A stretch of DNA of 64,000 nt from Thermoflavifilum thermophilum (GCF_900116565.1 NZ_FPCJ01000001.1:1462464-1526463), one strand, 5' to 3'; positions 27,923 to 37,821 are shown, counted from the first letter of the stretch. Notes: generated from the sequence alone by a model not told the origin. Program-made: numbers and translations.

Positions 27923-29152
27923 ATGATACGCCATATAGTTGCTCACCATACAAAATATGCAGGGGTAGCCTTCATCGGTTTGCTCTTAGGCTTGATGATG
28001 GGCATGCAGGCTTGCAAGAAAAATGAAACCGCTGCTCCGGTTATTACGGGTTTGCGTTCACTGAATCGCTCAAATGTAGATAGCACCTTAACAGTGGTGA
28101 AGCCCGGACAACTGGTGGTGATTCAGGGAAAAAACCTGGAAACCGTCGAACAGATTTCATTTGACGGTGTTCCGGCCAGCTTCAATATCAATTTCACGAC
28201 CAATGAAAATATCATTGTAACAGTGCCCGACATCATTTTTGATAGCGTGGCACAACAAGATATGAATCAGGTTAAAGTAATTACCAACCATGGTGTGGCA
28301 AGCTATACCATTCCCATCGTTCCCCCACCACCGGTCATCACAGCTGTGAGCAATGAATTTCCGCAACCTGGCGATACCATCACCCTCACGGGTTCTTATC
28401 TGTACACCGTACAGGAAGTGGATTTTCCAGGCGGAGCGCGTGTAACCAGTGGGTATACCGGACCGCAGGATGGAAGCTGGTTGCAGGTGGTAGTGCCCAA
28501 CACCCTCAGTACCACCGATACTTCGGCTACCGATTCTCTTGCCGTGGTCACCCTGGGTGGTGTTGGAAAATATGCTTTCTACAATACCACGGGCATGATC
28601 GCCAATTTTGAATATGGTGATCCGCATTTCGGCTGGCAATGGTGGGGTGGTATCATCAGCAACGACGCCACGGCATTCCCTGGCAACTGGGGAAATTATA
28701 TTGAAGTCAAACCTTCTAACCCCATACCTGCCGGCGATGGCTCCTGGTGGACCGATAACCGGGCTGTGATGATTGCTGCATCCAACTGGACAAACGTAAA
28801 CATTGGTGATCCTCCCGCAAATTATGCTTTGAAATTTCAGGTGTTTGTGAAAAATTCCTGGAGCAACGGATCCATTCATATTGTGATCAATGGGAATTTC
28901 AGTTATTGGGCTACCTGGGCGCCCTGGCAGCAAACCGACAGCAAAACCTTTCAAACCTCGGGCTGGATAACCGTTAGCATTCCCCTCAGCAACATCAAAG
29001 ATGGAAATGGAAACAGTCCGGCTACGGTGAGTGGCTTAACCGGCGGCAACCCCGGAGCCGCCGTGCAATTGATGCTGTACAACGATAGCAGCACACCGCT
29101 TTCCGGTTTCGATGCAGCTTTTGATAATGTGCGAATTGTAAAGGTTAAATAA
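27923..29152 (+). CDS. IPT/TIG surface glycan-binding lipoprotein (SGBP-B-like)
   Basis: A 409-residue lipoprotein (signal ends MGMQACKKNE). Two IPT/TIG-like Ig domains follow (VITGLRSLNRSNVDSTLTVVKPGQLVVIQG, and PVITAVSNEFPQPGDTITLTG). The C-terminal domain of about 200 residues is rich in Trp (FGWQWWGG, GSWWTDN, YWATWAPWQQ) and ends in FDAAFDNVRIVKVK, resembling the xyloglucan-binding domain of SGBP-B proteins. It probably holds long glucan chains at the cell surface for the adjacent SusC/D pair and GH9 enzyme. Confidence 0.85.
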   Translation: MIRHIVAHHTKYAGVAFIGLLLGLMMGMQACKKNETAAPVITGLRSLNRSNVDSTLTVVKPGQLVVIQGKNLETVEQISFDGVPASFNINFTTNENIIVTVPDIIFDSVAQQDMNQVKVITNHGVASYTIPIVPPPPVITAVSNEFPQPGDTITLTGSYLYTVQEVDFPGGARVTSGYTGPQDGSWLQVVVPNTLSTTDTSATDSLAVVTLGGVGKYAFYNTTGMIANFEYGDPHFGWQWWGGIISNDATAFPGNWGNYIEVKPSNPIPAGDGSWWTDNRAVMIAASNWTNVNIGDPPANYALKFQVFVKNSWSNGSIHIVINGNFSYWATWAPWQQTDSKTFQTSGWITVSIPLSNIKDGNGNSPATVSGLTGGNPGAAVQLMLYNDSSTPLSGFDAAFDNVRIVKVK

Positions 29153-29190
29153 AATCTTTTTGTCTGTGCATCTACCCTGTTTGTTTCGCT

Positions 29191-29238
29191 CACCTCTGGC
29201 TTGGCCAGGGGTGGGCAGCAAACGGGTAAATTTTTACC
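29191..29238. promoter_or_regulatory. Hairpin and palindrome in the gap after the SGBP gene
   Basis: In the 381-base gap 29153-29533, a 10-bp stem with one G-T wobble and loop TTG spans 29191-29213 (CACCTCTGGC / GCCAGGGGTG). It is followed by the palindrome GGTAAA-TT-TTTACC at 29225-29238. The hairpin lacks an immediate T-run; it may stabilise the upstream mRNA or act as a weak terminator. The palindrome could be a regulator site. Confidence 0.4.
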
Positions 29239-29316
29239 TGCTTAGCGTAACAAATGAGTAAGTGATTCCGTTTGTATGAACAGCCAATCATATCCATTAT
29301 ATCGCATCCATCTTTT

Positions 29317-29336
29317 TGAGAGATTGTCTCATTTTT
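29317..29336 (+). terminator. Possible weak terminator
   Basis: TGAGA (29317-29321), loop GATTG, TCTCA (29327-29331), then TTTTT. The stem is only five base pairs. It sits about 165 bases after the SGBP gene and about 200 bases before the GH44-like gene, so that gene may have its own promoter in 29337-29533, where I see no clear match to the consensus. Confidence 0.3.
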
Positions 29337-29533
29337 AAAAAATAAACCCGCTGGTTTACTGTGTATCAGGTGCTTGATATCATTTACACATTTATGCAAT
29401 AAAAAGCATGCATGGAAATAATAGAATATAATCACATGATATGCAAAAGGGTCTTGAGCATGAGCATATTTCTCAAAACAAATCCATCCGCCGATACAAA
29501 ACCAAGTATTTCATGCTTCTATAAATCGTAACC

Positions 29534-31303
29534 ATGAAACGGACAAATGTTTGGATGATATTATTTGCGAGCCTTGTTTTCACAGTCTTATATTTTTCCT
29601 GCAAAAAATCATCCTCACCTGCTCCCGGAAATAACTCCGGAGGCGGCAACAATGGAGGCACTTCCCTTGATACGGTTTATCAACCTGTGGATCCGCCCGT
29701 AGCCGCAACCATAGGCTGGTTTCTGAACAACTGGCAGCCCAAAACCTTTGTAGTACCTGCCCAATACCGTGACACGGCAGCTCCTGCAGGAAATGCCACG
29801 GTAACGGTTCAAGTCGATATGAATCAGGTGATCACGAAAGTATCTCCTTATGTATTTGGCAACAATGCCAATACCTGGATGGGACAGATGGTCAACGAAC
29901 CGGTATTGCTGCAATATATCACCGATCTGGCTCCGCATATCATTCGCGGGCCGGGCGGCAGCATCAGCGATGTGTATTTCTGGAACCAGTCGTCTGCACC
30001 TCCGCCCGATGTGCCTGACAGCCTGTATGATGGGAGTGGTCACAAAGTGGCCGCCGGATATTGGTTTGGCATGAATACCCAGAGCTGGACTTTATCCATT
30101 GATCATTACTATCAAATGTTGCAGCAAACCCACAATGAAGGCATTCTCACCGTCAATTACGCGTATGCCCGCTATGGTACGGGGCCTCATCCGGTGCAAA
30201 CTGCCGCTCATCTGGCGGCCGACTGGGTACGTTATGACCATGGCCGAACCCGGTTCTGGGAAATTGGCAATGAAAGCAATGGCACCTGGGAAGCCAGTTA
30301 TCAAATTGATCCGGCCACCAATCAGGATGGCCAGCCGGCTATCATCACCGGTCAGCTGTATGGACAGCATTTTAACATCTTCGCCGATTCCATGCGGGCT
30401 GCAGCCCGTGAGATAGGCGCCACCATATACATCGGTGCCCAATTGCTGGATGCGCCTCCAGCTTCCTGGCAAACGGAAACCGATAAAGGTTGGAATGCTG
30501 GCGTGTTGACTACAGCCGGGCAGAACGCCGATTTCTTCATCGTACATGATTATTTTACACCCTATCAGAAAAATTCCTCAGCAGCTGAAATCATAGACAG
30601 TGGCCTTTCCGTGCCGGGTCGCATCATGCGCTATCTGAATCAGCAATTTAGCCAGTATGGAGTTGCACCCAAACCGGTTGCCCTTACCGAATGGAACATA
30701 TTTGCCACGGGTTCTATGCAAATGGTATCTAACATTGCTGGCTTAGAGGCGGCCATTGTGTTGGGTGAACTGATCAAAAACCAGTTTGGAGAGGCCAGCA
30801 GATGGGATCTGGCCAACGGTTGGGACAATGGGAATGATATGGGTTTATTCAATATCGGTGATGAACCCGGCGCTCCGAAATGGAATCCCCGCCCGGCATT
30901 TTATTACCTGATGCTTTTTCAGCGCTGTTTTGGTGATCGCATGGTGGCTTCCACCGTGCAGGGTAGCCCCGATGTGCTGTGTTATGCCTCTTCATTTGCA
31001 CAGGGGCCAGCAGCCGGATTGGTGCTCATCAATACCGGGAATACGCCACAAACCGTACAGGTGCTGCTCAATCATTTTGCTCCTGCTAACCGGTATTATT
31101 GGTTTACTTGTACCGGCGGCAATGACAATGGTGAATTTTCCCGAAAAGTATATATCAACGGCTATGGCCCGACCGGCGTATCAGGAGGACCTGTCAATTA
31201 CAATCAGATACTTCCTTACAGTGCCACCGCATCGCCCAACATTCAGGTGATGCTTCCTGCAAGAGCCGTTGTTTTTTTGCAGATTCCCGCCCGGCATGGA
31301 TAA
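29534..31303 (+). CDS. Clan GH-A glycosidase, GH44-like
   Basis: A 589-residue lipoprotein (signal ends LYFSCKKSS) with a Gly/Asn-rich linker. The catalytic part starts with VSPYVFGNNANTWMGQMV and RGPGGSISDVYFWN. The probable acid/base Glu lies in FWEIGNESNG (about 246) and the nucleophile Glu in ALTEWNIFA (about 386), the clan GH-A arrangement. The C-terminal part FGDRMVASTVQGSPDVLCYAS followed by GLVLINTGNTPQTVQVLL looks like the GH44 beta-domain. GH44 members are endo-beta-1,4-glucanases and xyloglucanases, which fits the neighbours. GH51 or an unclassified GH-A group remain possible. Confidence 0.75.
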   Translation: MKRTNVWMILFASLVFTVLYFSCKKSSSPAPGNNSGGGNNGGTSLDTVYQPVDPPVAATIGWFLNNWQPKTFVVPAQYRDTAAPAGNATVTVQVDMNQVITKVSPYVFGNNANTWMGQMVNEPVLLQYITDLAPHIIRGPGGSISDVYFWNQSSAPPPDVPDSLYDGSGHKVAAGYWFGMNTQSWTLSIDHYYQMLQQTHNEGILTVNYAYARYGTGPHPVQTAAHLAADWVRYDHGRTRFWEIGNESNGTWEASYQIDPATNQDGQPAIITGQLYGQHFNIFADSMRAAAREIGATIYIGAQLLDAPPASWQTETDKGWNAGVLTTAGQNADFFIVHDYFTPYQKNSSAAEIIDSGLSVPGRIMRYLNQQFSQYGVAPKPVALTEWNIFATGSMQMVSNIAGLEAAIVLGELIKNQFGEASRWDLANGWDNGNDMGLFNIGDEPGAPKWNPRPAFYYLMLFQRCFGDRMVASTVQGSPDVLCYASSFAQGPAAGLVLINTGNTPQTVQVLLNHFAPANRYYWFTCTGGNDNGEFSRKVYINGYGPTGVSGGPVNYNQILPYSATASPNIQVMLPARAVVFLQIPARHG

Positions 31304-31313
31304 AACGTAAGAG

Positions 31314-33101
31314 ATGATAAAGAAATCTTGCGCCAGCAAAATGCTGTTATTTATTGCCTTGTATGGGCTTGTTTTTTTCCAAGCAGGTTTTGCTTCAGCC
31401 CTGCCCGATACCTTACAGCCATTGATATGCACCAATCAGGTTGGATATGAATTGCAGGGTAAGAAAATAGCTGTTGTGGTATTACCTGTTTCGGGGAAAT
31501 CATCACCTGTGCATGCTTTTCTGATTCCTGCTGAAGGGGAGGATACGCTCTGGGAGGGAACTTCCGGGCCGCTTGCAACAGATATTTACACCGGCAAATC
31601 CTGTGCAATCATTGATTTCAGCAGCTTTCATCGGGCTGGCAAATACAGGCTTTGTCTTTCCACAGGCAGATGTTCCGCGCCCTTTGTGGTGGCAAAAGAT
31701 CCCTATGCACAATTGGGAACAGCGGTATTAAAAGCCTATTATTTTTTGAGATGTTCAGAGCCGCTTTTGCCTGAATATGCCGAGAAATGGGCACGGGCAG
31801 CGGGCCATCCCGATACAGTGGTGTACATCCATCCTTCGGCGGCTTCTGCGGGGAGGCCCGTAGGGAACACCATAGCGGCTCCGGGTGGATGGTATGATGC
31901 CGGTGATTACAACAAGTACATCGTGAACAGCGGCATCACCATGGCCACATTGATGGATGCTTATGAAGATATGCCCCGTTACTGGGATACACTTGTTACT
32001 CATATTCCCGAAACCGGAAATGGGATACCGGATATTTTAAATGAAATCCTCTGGAACCTGCGCTGGATGCTGGCTATGCAGGATCCGCAAGATGGAGGTG
32101 TCTATCATAAACTCACTTCGGCCGAATTTGATGGATTTGAAATGCCTTCAGCCGATCATTCACCCCGGTTTGTGGTGCACAAAAGCACGGCTGCTACGCT
32201 CGACTTTGCAGCCGTCATGGCGCAGGCTTCGCGCATCTTGCAGGCCTTTAAACTCCGGTTACCGGGACTGGCCGACAGCTGTTTGCATGCGGCCGAAACA
32301 GCCTGGCAGTGGGCTTTGCAGCATCCGGATCTGATCTATGACCAGGAGCAGCTTAACCAGCATTTTCATCCGTCCATTACAACCGGCGCCTATGGCGACC
32401 GACATTTGACCGATGAATGGTGCTGGGCGGCTACTGAGCTCTGGCTGACAACCGGAGATGAACGTTACAAATCCCGCATGTATGCCCTGGCTGATCTGCA
32501 ACCCACCGTGCCCACCTGGTCGGATGTGCGTACACTAGCTTATTTCAGCCTGTTCAGGTTTCAGCGTTTGCATGCTGGCAAGTATGCGAATTTTTATGTC
32601 CGTTTGCAGCAGCAATTCCTACATCTGGCCGATAGCTTGTTGCGTCATCCCTTTGCTGCTTTTGCAACGGTGATGGGCGGCCGGCGATCCGATTTTGTAT
32701 GGGGCAGCAATGCCGTGGCTGCCAATCAGGGTATGGTGATGCTGTATGCCTGGAGATTAACCCACAACCCGGCATACCGGCAGGCTGCAGCCAGCAATCT
32801 GGATTACCTGCTGGGGCGCAATGCCACGGGCTATTGTTTTGTAACCGGCTTTGGTACGCGCTCACCCATGCACCCGCATCACAGACCATCCATAGCGGAT
32901 GGAGTGCGCGAGCCTGTTCCCGGCTTGCTGGTAGGCGGCCCCAACCCCGGCATGCAGGATCATTGCAATGGCTATCCCACCCATGCAGCCGATGCGGCTT
33001 ATGTAGATGATAGCTGCGCTTATGCCTGTAATGAAATTGCCATTAACTGGAATGCTCCGCTGGTATATCTCGTAAACATGTTGCGGGCCGAACCGCATTG
33101 A
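31314..33101 (+). CDS. GH9 endo-beta-1,4-glucanase with N-terminal Ig domain
   Basis: A 595-residue exported GH9. After the signal comes a CelD_N Ig-like domain (ICTNQVGYELQGKKIAVVVLP). The (alpha/alpha)6 barrel carries the catalytic Asp pair in GGWYDAGDYNKYIVNSG (about 193-209) and the catalytic Glu in CAYACNEIAINWNAPLVYLV (about 573). The conserved late motif NPGMQDHCNGYP-like region is also seen. GH9 enzymes cut cellulose, mixed-linkage glucan or xyloglucan backbones. It starts 10 bases after the GH44-like gene, so the two are cotranscribed. Confidence 0.94.
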   Translation: MIKKSCASKMLLFIALYGLVFFQAGFASALPDTLQPLICTNQVGYELQGKKIAVVVLPVSGKSSPVHAFLIPAEGEDTLWEGTSGPLATDIYTGKSCAIIDFSSFHRAGKYRLCLSTGRCSAPFVVAKDPYAQLGTAVLKAYYFLRCSEPLLPEYAEKWARAAGHPDTVVYIHPSAASAGRPVGNTIAAPGGWYDAGDYNKYIVNSGITMATLMDAYEDMPRYWDTLVTHIPETGNGIPDILNEILWNLRWMLAMQDPQDGGVYHKLTSAEFDGFEMPSADHSPRFVVHKSTAATLDFAAVMAQASRILQAFKLRLPGLADSCLHAAETAWQWALQHPDLIYDQEQLNQHFHPSITTGAYGDRHLTDEWCWAATELWLTTGDERYKSRMYALADLQPTVPTWSDVRTLAYFSLFRFQRLHAGKYANFYVRLQQQFLHLADSLLRHPFAAFATVMGGRRSDFVWGSNAVAANQGMVMLYAWRLTHNPAYRQAAASNLDYLLGRNATGYCFVTGFGTRSPMHPHHRPSIADGVREPVPGLLVGGPNPGMQDHCNGYPTHAADAAYVDDSCAYACNEIAINWNAPLVYLVNMLRAEPH

Positions 33102-33169
33102 AATCATACAAGCCTCCATGCTTTCCTGAAAAAGGATGGTATCTTAGCTACGGATGAATGTAAGTAAAC

Positions 33170-34228
33170 ATGAGGTTTAATATTGTTTTTTCTGTATGCC
33201 TTGCTTGCATGCTTTGCCATGCCAGTTCTGCCCAGACGTTTCAGGGCGAACGATTGTTTTATCTGGTCAATTCACTGGAAAGCAAACAAGCGTTTTTTCA
33301 ACATGCCGATCAAATATCTGTTGTATGTCCGGATGTATATCAGATTGATAGCCTGGGCGTAATATACGGGGAAATGGATATGCGCATCTTGAATATGGCG
33401 CGGCAAAAACATATTCGTGTGATTCCTCTATTTGCTTCTTTTGATCAGCATGCTATTCATGAATTGCTGAACCGGCCGGAATCCCGACTGGAAGCCATCC
33501 GCCTGATGTTGCAGTATGCTGAACAATTTGGTTTTGCCGGATGGCAATTTGATCTGGAAAATGTTTCCCTTGCCGATCGCGAGGCTTATACCTCATTTTA
33601 CCAACAGACGGCCGACAGCCTTCATGCCCATAACCTTTCAATTTCATGTGCAATTGTGAAAGCGGAGCAATCCACACCCATGAATGCACATCCTTCGTAT
33701 GAACGATATATGTATGAAAACTGGTCTGGTGCTTTCGATCTGCCGGCAATAGCAGCAATAAGTGATTTCGTATCCATCATGACTTATGATCAACATACCG
33801 CATTAACGCCACCCGGGCCGGTTGCAGGTTATCCGTGGATGGAACGCATCATTCAGTATGTATTGAGCCTGGGTATTCCCGCTGAAAAATTTTCGTTGGG
33901 TGTGCCTTTGTATTCAGATTACTGGTATCCCGTAGGAGATCCGGTGCACGGGTCCCGCAGTACGCGCGATGAAATCAGCTATGCAGCAGTACAGGATCTG
34001 GTACAGCGTTTTCAATTGCATCCGCAATGGCTCGAGGATCAGAAAGAAAGCATGGCTTACTGGGAAAATGGAGGCGTGTTTGACTGGTTGTTTGTTGAAG
34101 ATGCCCGAGCTTTTGAAGCCAGATGGGAACTGGCCAGGAAATATCGGCTGCGCGGCATCTCGGCCTGGGTATTGGGTGCCGAGGATCCGGCTATCTGGAA
34201 ATTTCTATCTCATCAGCAACATCCTTGA
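33170..34228 (+). CDS. GH18-like exported protein
   Basis: A 352-residue protein with a signal peptide (ending CHASSAQ) and a TIM-barrel of the GH18/SpoVS-spore-glucosaminidase kind. The chitinase-like motif appears as FAGWQFDLENV (about 122-132), with the catalytic Glu in DLEN, and the substrate-binding Tyr region as VSIMTYDQH. C-terminal GISAWVLGAEDPAIW matches the last barrel strand. GH18 covers chitinases, endo-N-acetylglucosaminidases and inactive binding proteins; the substrate cannot be read from sequence. It lies 68 bases after GH9. Confidence 0.85.
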   Translation: MRFNIVFSVCLACMLCHASSAQTFQGERLFYLVNSLESKQAFFQHADQISVVCPDVYQIDSLGVIYGEMDMRILNMARQKHIRVIPLFASFDQHAIHELLNRPESRLEAIRLMLQYAEQFGFAGWQFDLENVSLADREAYTSFYQQTADSLHAHNLSISCAIVKAEQSTPMNAHPSYERYMYENWSGAFDLPAIAAISDFVSIMTYDQHTALTPPGPVAGYPWMERIIQYVLSLGIPAEKFSLGVPLYSDYWYPVGDPVHGSRSTRDEISYAAVQDLVQRFQLHPQWLEDQKESMAYWENGGVFDWLFVEDARAFEARWELARKYRLRGISAWVLGAEDPAIWKFLSHQQHP

Positions 34229-34349
34229 ATCGAACTTTTCAATCATTCAACACTGGTGTTGGGCTGATAAATGGGTTATGATATATCCGCATAAACGCAT
34301 TGTCCTGCAAAGCATGAAAGGCTTGTTTTTATCTTCGTAAACAGAAGGA

Positions 34350-35507
34350 ATGGGCATGGCAGGTTTTTATTTGCATATTCCTTTTTGCCGGCAGGCTTGT
34401 TATTACTGCAATTTTCATTTCAGTACATCTCTTGCTGCCATGGATGAAATGGTGCAGGCTATGCAGATGGAAATACGCATGCACGCATCTGCATGGAACA
34501 AACATCATTTTGAATCCCTGTATTTTGGCGGGGGCACACCCTCCTTATTGTCGGAAAAACATTTGCATGCATTGCTGGAAACCATTTATGCGAATTATGA
34601 TATAGATCCGCAGGCCGAAATCACTCTGGAAGCCAATCCGGATGATATGACTTCTGATAAACTAAGATTATGGAAACAGGCCGGTATCAATCGTTTAAGC
34701 ATAGGCGTACAGACGTTATCCAACGATTTGTTGCGTGCACTTCATCGCAGCCATGATGCAAAGCAAGCAACTGCAAGCATACAATTGGCTCTGGATGCAG
34801 GATTTGAAAACATTTCAACGGATCTGATTTATGGCATTCCGGGATTAACAGATGCCTATTGGGTGGATGAAATAAAGCAATTGCTTGCCCTGCAGATACC
34901 GCATCTGTCGTGTTATGCATTGACCATAGAACCCCGAACAGCACTCGATCATTTGATTAGCAAGCAAAAATTTCCGCAGGTGGATGATGAACAAGTAGCC
35001 CGTCAATATTTGATGCTGCTGGATATTCTGGAATCAGCGGGATATGAAGCGTATGAGATTTCCAGTTTTGCCAAGCCCGGATTTCGTTCCCGGCATAACA
35101 GTCTATACTGGCAGGGAGTACCTTATTTGGGCATTGGTCCATCGGCACATAGTTATCAACCTCCCTACCGGCGCTGGAATATAGCACATAATAGGAAGTA
35201 TATTCAATCCATTCAACAGCAACAACTGCCTTATGAAGAAGAATGCCTGACCATCGCCATGCAATACAACGAATATGTGATGCTGCGTTTACGCACCCAG
35301 GAAGGCGTGCATGTGAAGGAAATGGAAACTATGTTCGGATCCAGCTATGTACAATATTTTCAGCAACAGATTCAGCCGTGGATCCTGAGCCATCATGTTG
35401 TTTGCCAGGATACACATTATGTGCTCAGCAGGGAAGGCCGACTTTTTGCTGATCGTATTGCCGCTTCGCTGTTTATGACGGACGAAGAAACTCAGATAAA
35501 AGTTTGA
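34350..35507 (+). CDS. hemW: Radical SAM heme chaperone HemW
   Basis: A 385-residue radical SAM protein. The cluster motif is CRQACYYC near residues 14-21, with the FYLHIPFC lead-in typical of the HemN/HemW family; YFGGGTPSLL, LEANPDD, NRLSIGVQT and LIYGIPG follow. HemW inserts heme into acceptor proteins and lacks coproporphyrinogen oxidase activity; the lack of the HemN N-terminal extension supports HemW. ATG at 34356 is an alternative start. The 3' end overlaps gpsA by 16 bases. Confidence 0.93.
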   Translation: MGMAGFYLHIPFCRQACYYCNFHFSTSLAAMDEMVQAMQMEIRMHASAWNKHHFESLYFGGGTPSLLSEKHLHALLETIYANYDIDPQAEITLEANPDDMTSDKLRLWKQAGINRLSIGVQTLSNDLLRALHRSHDAKQATASIQLALDAGFENISTDLIYGIPGLTDAYWVDEIKQLLALQIPHLSCYALTIEPRTALDHLISKQKFPQVDDEQVARQYLMLLDILESAGYEAYEISSFAKPGFRSRHNSLYWQGVPYLGIGPSAHSYQPPYRRWNIAHNRKYIQSIQQQQLPYEEECLTIAMQYNEYVMLRLRTQEGVHVKEMETMFGSSYVQYFQQQIQPWILSHHVVCQDTHYVLSREGRLFADRIAASLFMTDEETQIKV

Positions 35508-36514
35508 GCCATCTGAGAAATGGCTTTTTCGGGAAGCTGATGTTCCCACAAAATCTGATAAATCTGTTCCGCAATGGGTATGGGAAACTGATAATGTTGA
35601 TTAAGTTCATGAATGCATTTGCTAGCGTAGTAACCTTCGGCAACCATACCAAGTTCCAGCTGGGCTGATTTCACGGAATAACCTTTGCCAATCATAGTAC
35701 CCAGGGTTCGGTTGCGGCTATATTGAGAATAACAGGTAACCAGCAGGTCGCCCAGGTATGCGCTGGCAAAGGCATTCCGTGAACGATAGAGATGCTGTTG
35801 CTGTTCACACAGTGCCTTGTTGAATGCATCCATTTCATGCGCGCAGTTGGCTACATAAACAGCAAGAAAATTATCACCATATCCCAATCCATGTGCAATA
35901 CCGGCACCAATGGCATAAATGTTCTTCAATGTAGCGGCATATTGGGCTCCCCATAAATCGTCATTGACCATGGTTTTCAGATAAGCTGTGCGGAAGCGTG
36001 AGGCAATACGCTGAGCCCTTTCTATATCCCGGCCGCTGATGGTGATGTAGGAAAGTTTTTCACTCGCCACCTCTTCAGCATGGCATGGCCCGGTAATAGC
36101 AAAATATTGTTCTGCAGGAAATTGGGCTTTGGTTGCCAGGTAATCGTTCAGCAGCTGATTGGTGCCAGGCAATATCCCTTTGATGCCCGAAACCACGGCT
36201 TTGTTTTGCCAGGCGGAAGCAGGTATTTGTTCCAGCAAGGGTTCTGCAAATGCGGAAGGTACTGCAATTACAATCCAGTCATTTTTTTCCACCACATCAT
36301 GCAATCGGGTGGTAAGCTTCAACTTATGGATATTGAAATGAATGGCTGGCAGATAGCGGGGATGATGGTGATGTTGCTGAATAAAAGCAATATCTTCTTC
36401 TTTTCGGAACCACCAGTAAATCCGGAAATCATTTTCTGTTAGCACTTTTGCAATAGCTGTTGCCCAGCTGCCATAGCCAATCAGTCCCACCCGGTATGTT
36501 TCGTTTTTCCGCAA
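35492..36514 (-). CDS. gpsA: Glycerol-3-phosphate dehydrogenase [NAD(P)+]
   Basis: A 340-residue GpsA, which makes sn-glycerol 3-phosphate from dihydroxyacetone phosphate for phospholipid synthesis. Motifs: N-terminal Rossmann VGLIGYGSWATAIAKVL, VIAVPSAF, SGIKGI, ITGPCHAEEVA, the catalytic Lys in AATLKNIYAIGAGIAHGLGYGDN, and LGDLLVTCYSQYSRNRTLG. Length matches the family. It converges on hemW. Confidence 0.96.
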   Translation of the reverse strand: MRKNETYRVGLIGYGSWATAIAKVLTENDFRIYWWFRKEEDIAFIQQHHHHPRYLPAIHFNIHKLKLTTRLHDVVEKNDWIVIAVPSAFAEPLLEQIPASAWQNKAVVSGIKGILPGTNQLLNDYLATKAQFPAEQYFAITGPCHAEEVASEKLSYITISGRDIERAQRIASRFRTAYLKTMVNDDLWGAQYAATLKNIYAIGAGIAHGLGYGDNFLAVYVANCAHEMDAFNKALCEQQQHLYRSRNAFASAYLGDLLVTCYSQYSRNRTLGTMIGKGYSVKSAQLELGMVAEGYYASKCIHELNQHYQFPIPIAEQIYQILWEHQLPEKAISQMAQTFI

Positions 36515-36602
36515 ATCTGATCATGCTTTGAACAAAAATAAGATATCCTGTTTTACAAACAGGATTCTTACATGACGACAAACTGCAGATAGATGAGCGA
36601 GA

Positions 36603-37211
36603 TTACAGCACGCGTACTTTGATAACCAGCTTTTTAACTGGCTGAGGATGATCATCAGCAGCGATTCCCGGACGATGGGCATTTGTGGGGAAAAAGATGA
36701 AAAACACATCGGGTGTGGCCGTTACATATTCACCCTTGGCTTCGTAATGAGCCACATCTTTATCAGCCCGATAAGGTTCGGTTACGTTGGCTTTGGTTAC
36801 ATTCGCAATACCGATTTTTTCTTTTCCCTGAATCACATATTGTACATCTATGTATGTGCGATGCGATTCAAACCGGGTTTGATCCATTGGTTTGGGTAAA
36901 TACGTGCTGATGACGGCATAGGCGCTATCGCCTTCAGTAAGATGATAAGTACCGGTATCCAATGTCTGAAGATCGGGGCGGTTTAAAAACGCCAGTACTT
37001 TATTCCACAACGCCGGATCACGATGGTATTGTTGATAAAAAGCTATGATATCTATGGTAGAGCTCGGTTTTATTTTGAGGTTTTTGCGCCAGTTGCCCTC
37101 TGCAAACCAGTGCCTGGCAGTTGCTTGAGATTGGGAATATACCTGGAGTGCGGGCAGAAACATGGTTGCGGAAAAAATCAAAAGCAGCAGGAATTTCGTT
37201 TTCGTTTTCAT
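36603..37211 (-). CDS. Exported YhcH/YjgK/YiaL family protein
   Basis: A 202-residue DUF386 protein with a signal peptide (MKTKTKFLLLLIFSATMFLPALQ). The cupin-like core shows RTYIDVQYVIQGKEKIGIANV, FFIFFPTNAHRPGIA and VKKLVIKVRV at the end, matching YhcH/EbgC. Intracellular relatives are linked to sugar or sialic-acid metabolism; here export suggests a periplasmic ligand. ATG at 37211 is chosen because it starts the signal peptide; the frame extends to 37259. Confidence 0.88.
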   Translation of the reverse strand: MKTKTKFLLLLIFSATMFLPALQVYSQSQATARHWFAEGNWRKNLKIKPSSTIDIIAFYQQYHRDPALWNKVLAFLNRPDLQTLDTGTYHLTEGDSAYAVISTYLPKPMDQTRFESHRTYIDVQYVIQGKEKIGIANVTKANVTEPYRADKDVAHYEAKGEYVTATPDVFFIFFPTNAHRPGIAADDHPQPVKKLVIKVRVL

Positions 37212-37290
37212 GTGTACAGGCATTCGATTGCATAAAGATAAAAATTTCCGGAAAAACAAGTCTGTTTTTGGCTGATTGCATATATCCTTG

Positions 37291-37821
37291 CTATGAGTGG
37301 GTGGCGTGTTTTTCCTTTAACACGCTTGCTGTTACCAGTAGCTGGCCGGTATGGCGCTGGCTATGTTCGGCAGCATGAAACAGCAAACCGATGACTGTAG
37401 CAGGCAGTTTGGCTCTTCCCACATAGCGGATTTCAGTAAGTTGGTGTTCCGGTGTATGGCGCAATTGTTGAAGAGCTTTTTCTATCTGCCTGTCCATTGC
37501 TGTGAGCAAAGATTCTATGCTGTCGTGTCCCGGATAAGGTTGGCCTTCCTGTTTGAATGCCTGCAGTTGAGTATCAGTTAGCGATTCGCCCCGTGTATAG
37601 GTAAACAACCGGTCAATGACCCCGCGGATATGCTGCAGATGGAAACCTACGGAAGCCCTGCCGGCAGGCTTTTCCCAGAGCCAGGCATCGAGAAATCCTT
37701 CCATGATCCGGTGAACATCTTCCTGCGTTTGCAACAGACAATGTGCTACAGGCTGCAGTAAAGCAGGTATGCCTTCTATGGGCCCGCGCAGCCACACATC
37801 CAGGTTCGATACAGTTGCCAT
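37291..37821 (-). CDS. DinB family protein
   Basis: A 176-residue four-helix DinB_2-type protein. Metal-ligand histidines are visible in VGFHLQHIRGVIDRL (about 60-74) and in LLFHAAEHSQRHTGQLL (about 145-162). Members are metal-dependent, often thiol-transferase-like or stress-linked, but most have no assigned role. It lies 79 bases upstream of the YhcH-family gene on the same strand. Confidence 0.88.
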   Translation of the reverse strand: MATVSNLDVWLRGPIEGIPALLQPVAHCLLQTQEDVHRIMEGFLDAWLWEKPAGRASVGFHLQHIRGVIDRLFTYTRGESLTDTQLQAFKQEGQPYPGHDSIESLLTAMDRQIEKALQQLRHTPEHQLTEIRYVGRAKLPATVIGLLFHAAEHSQRHTGQLLVTASVLKEKHATHS

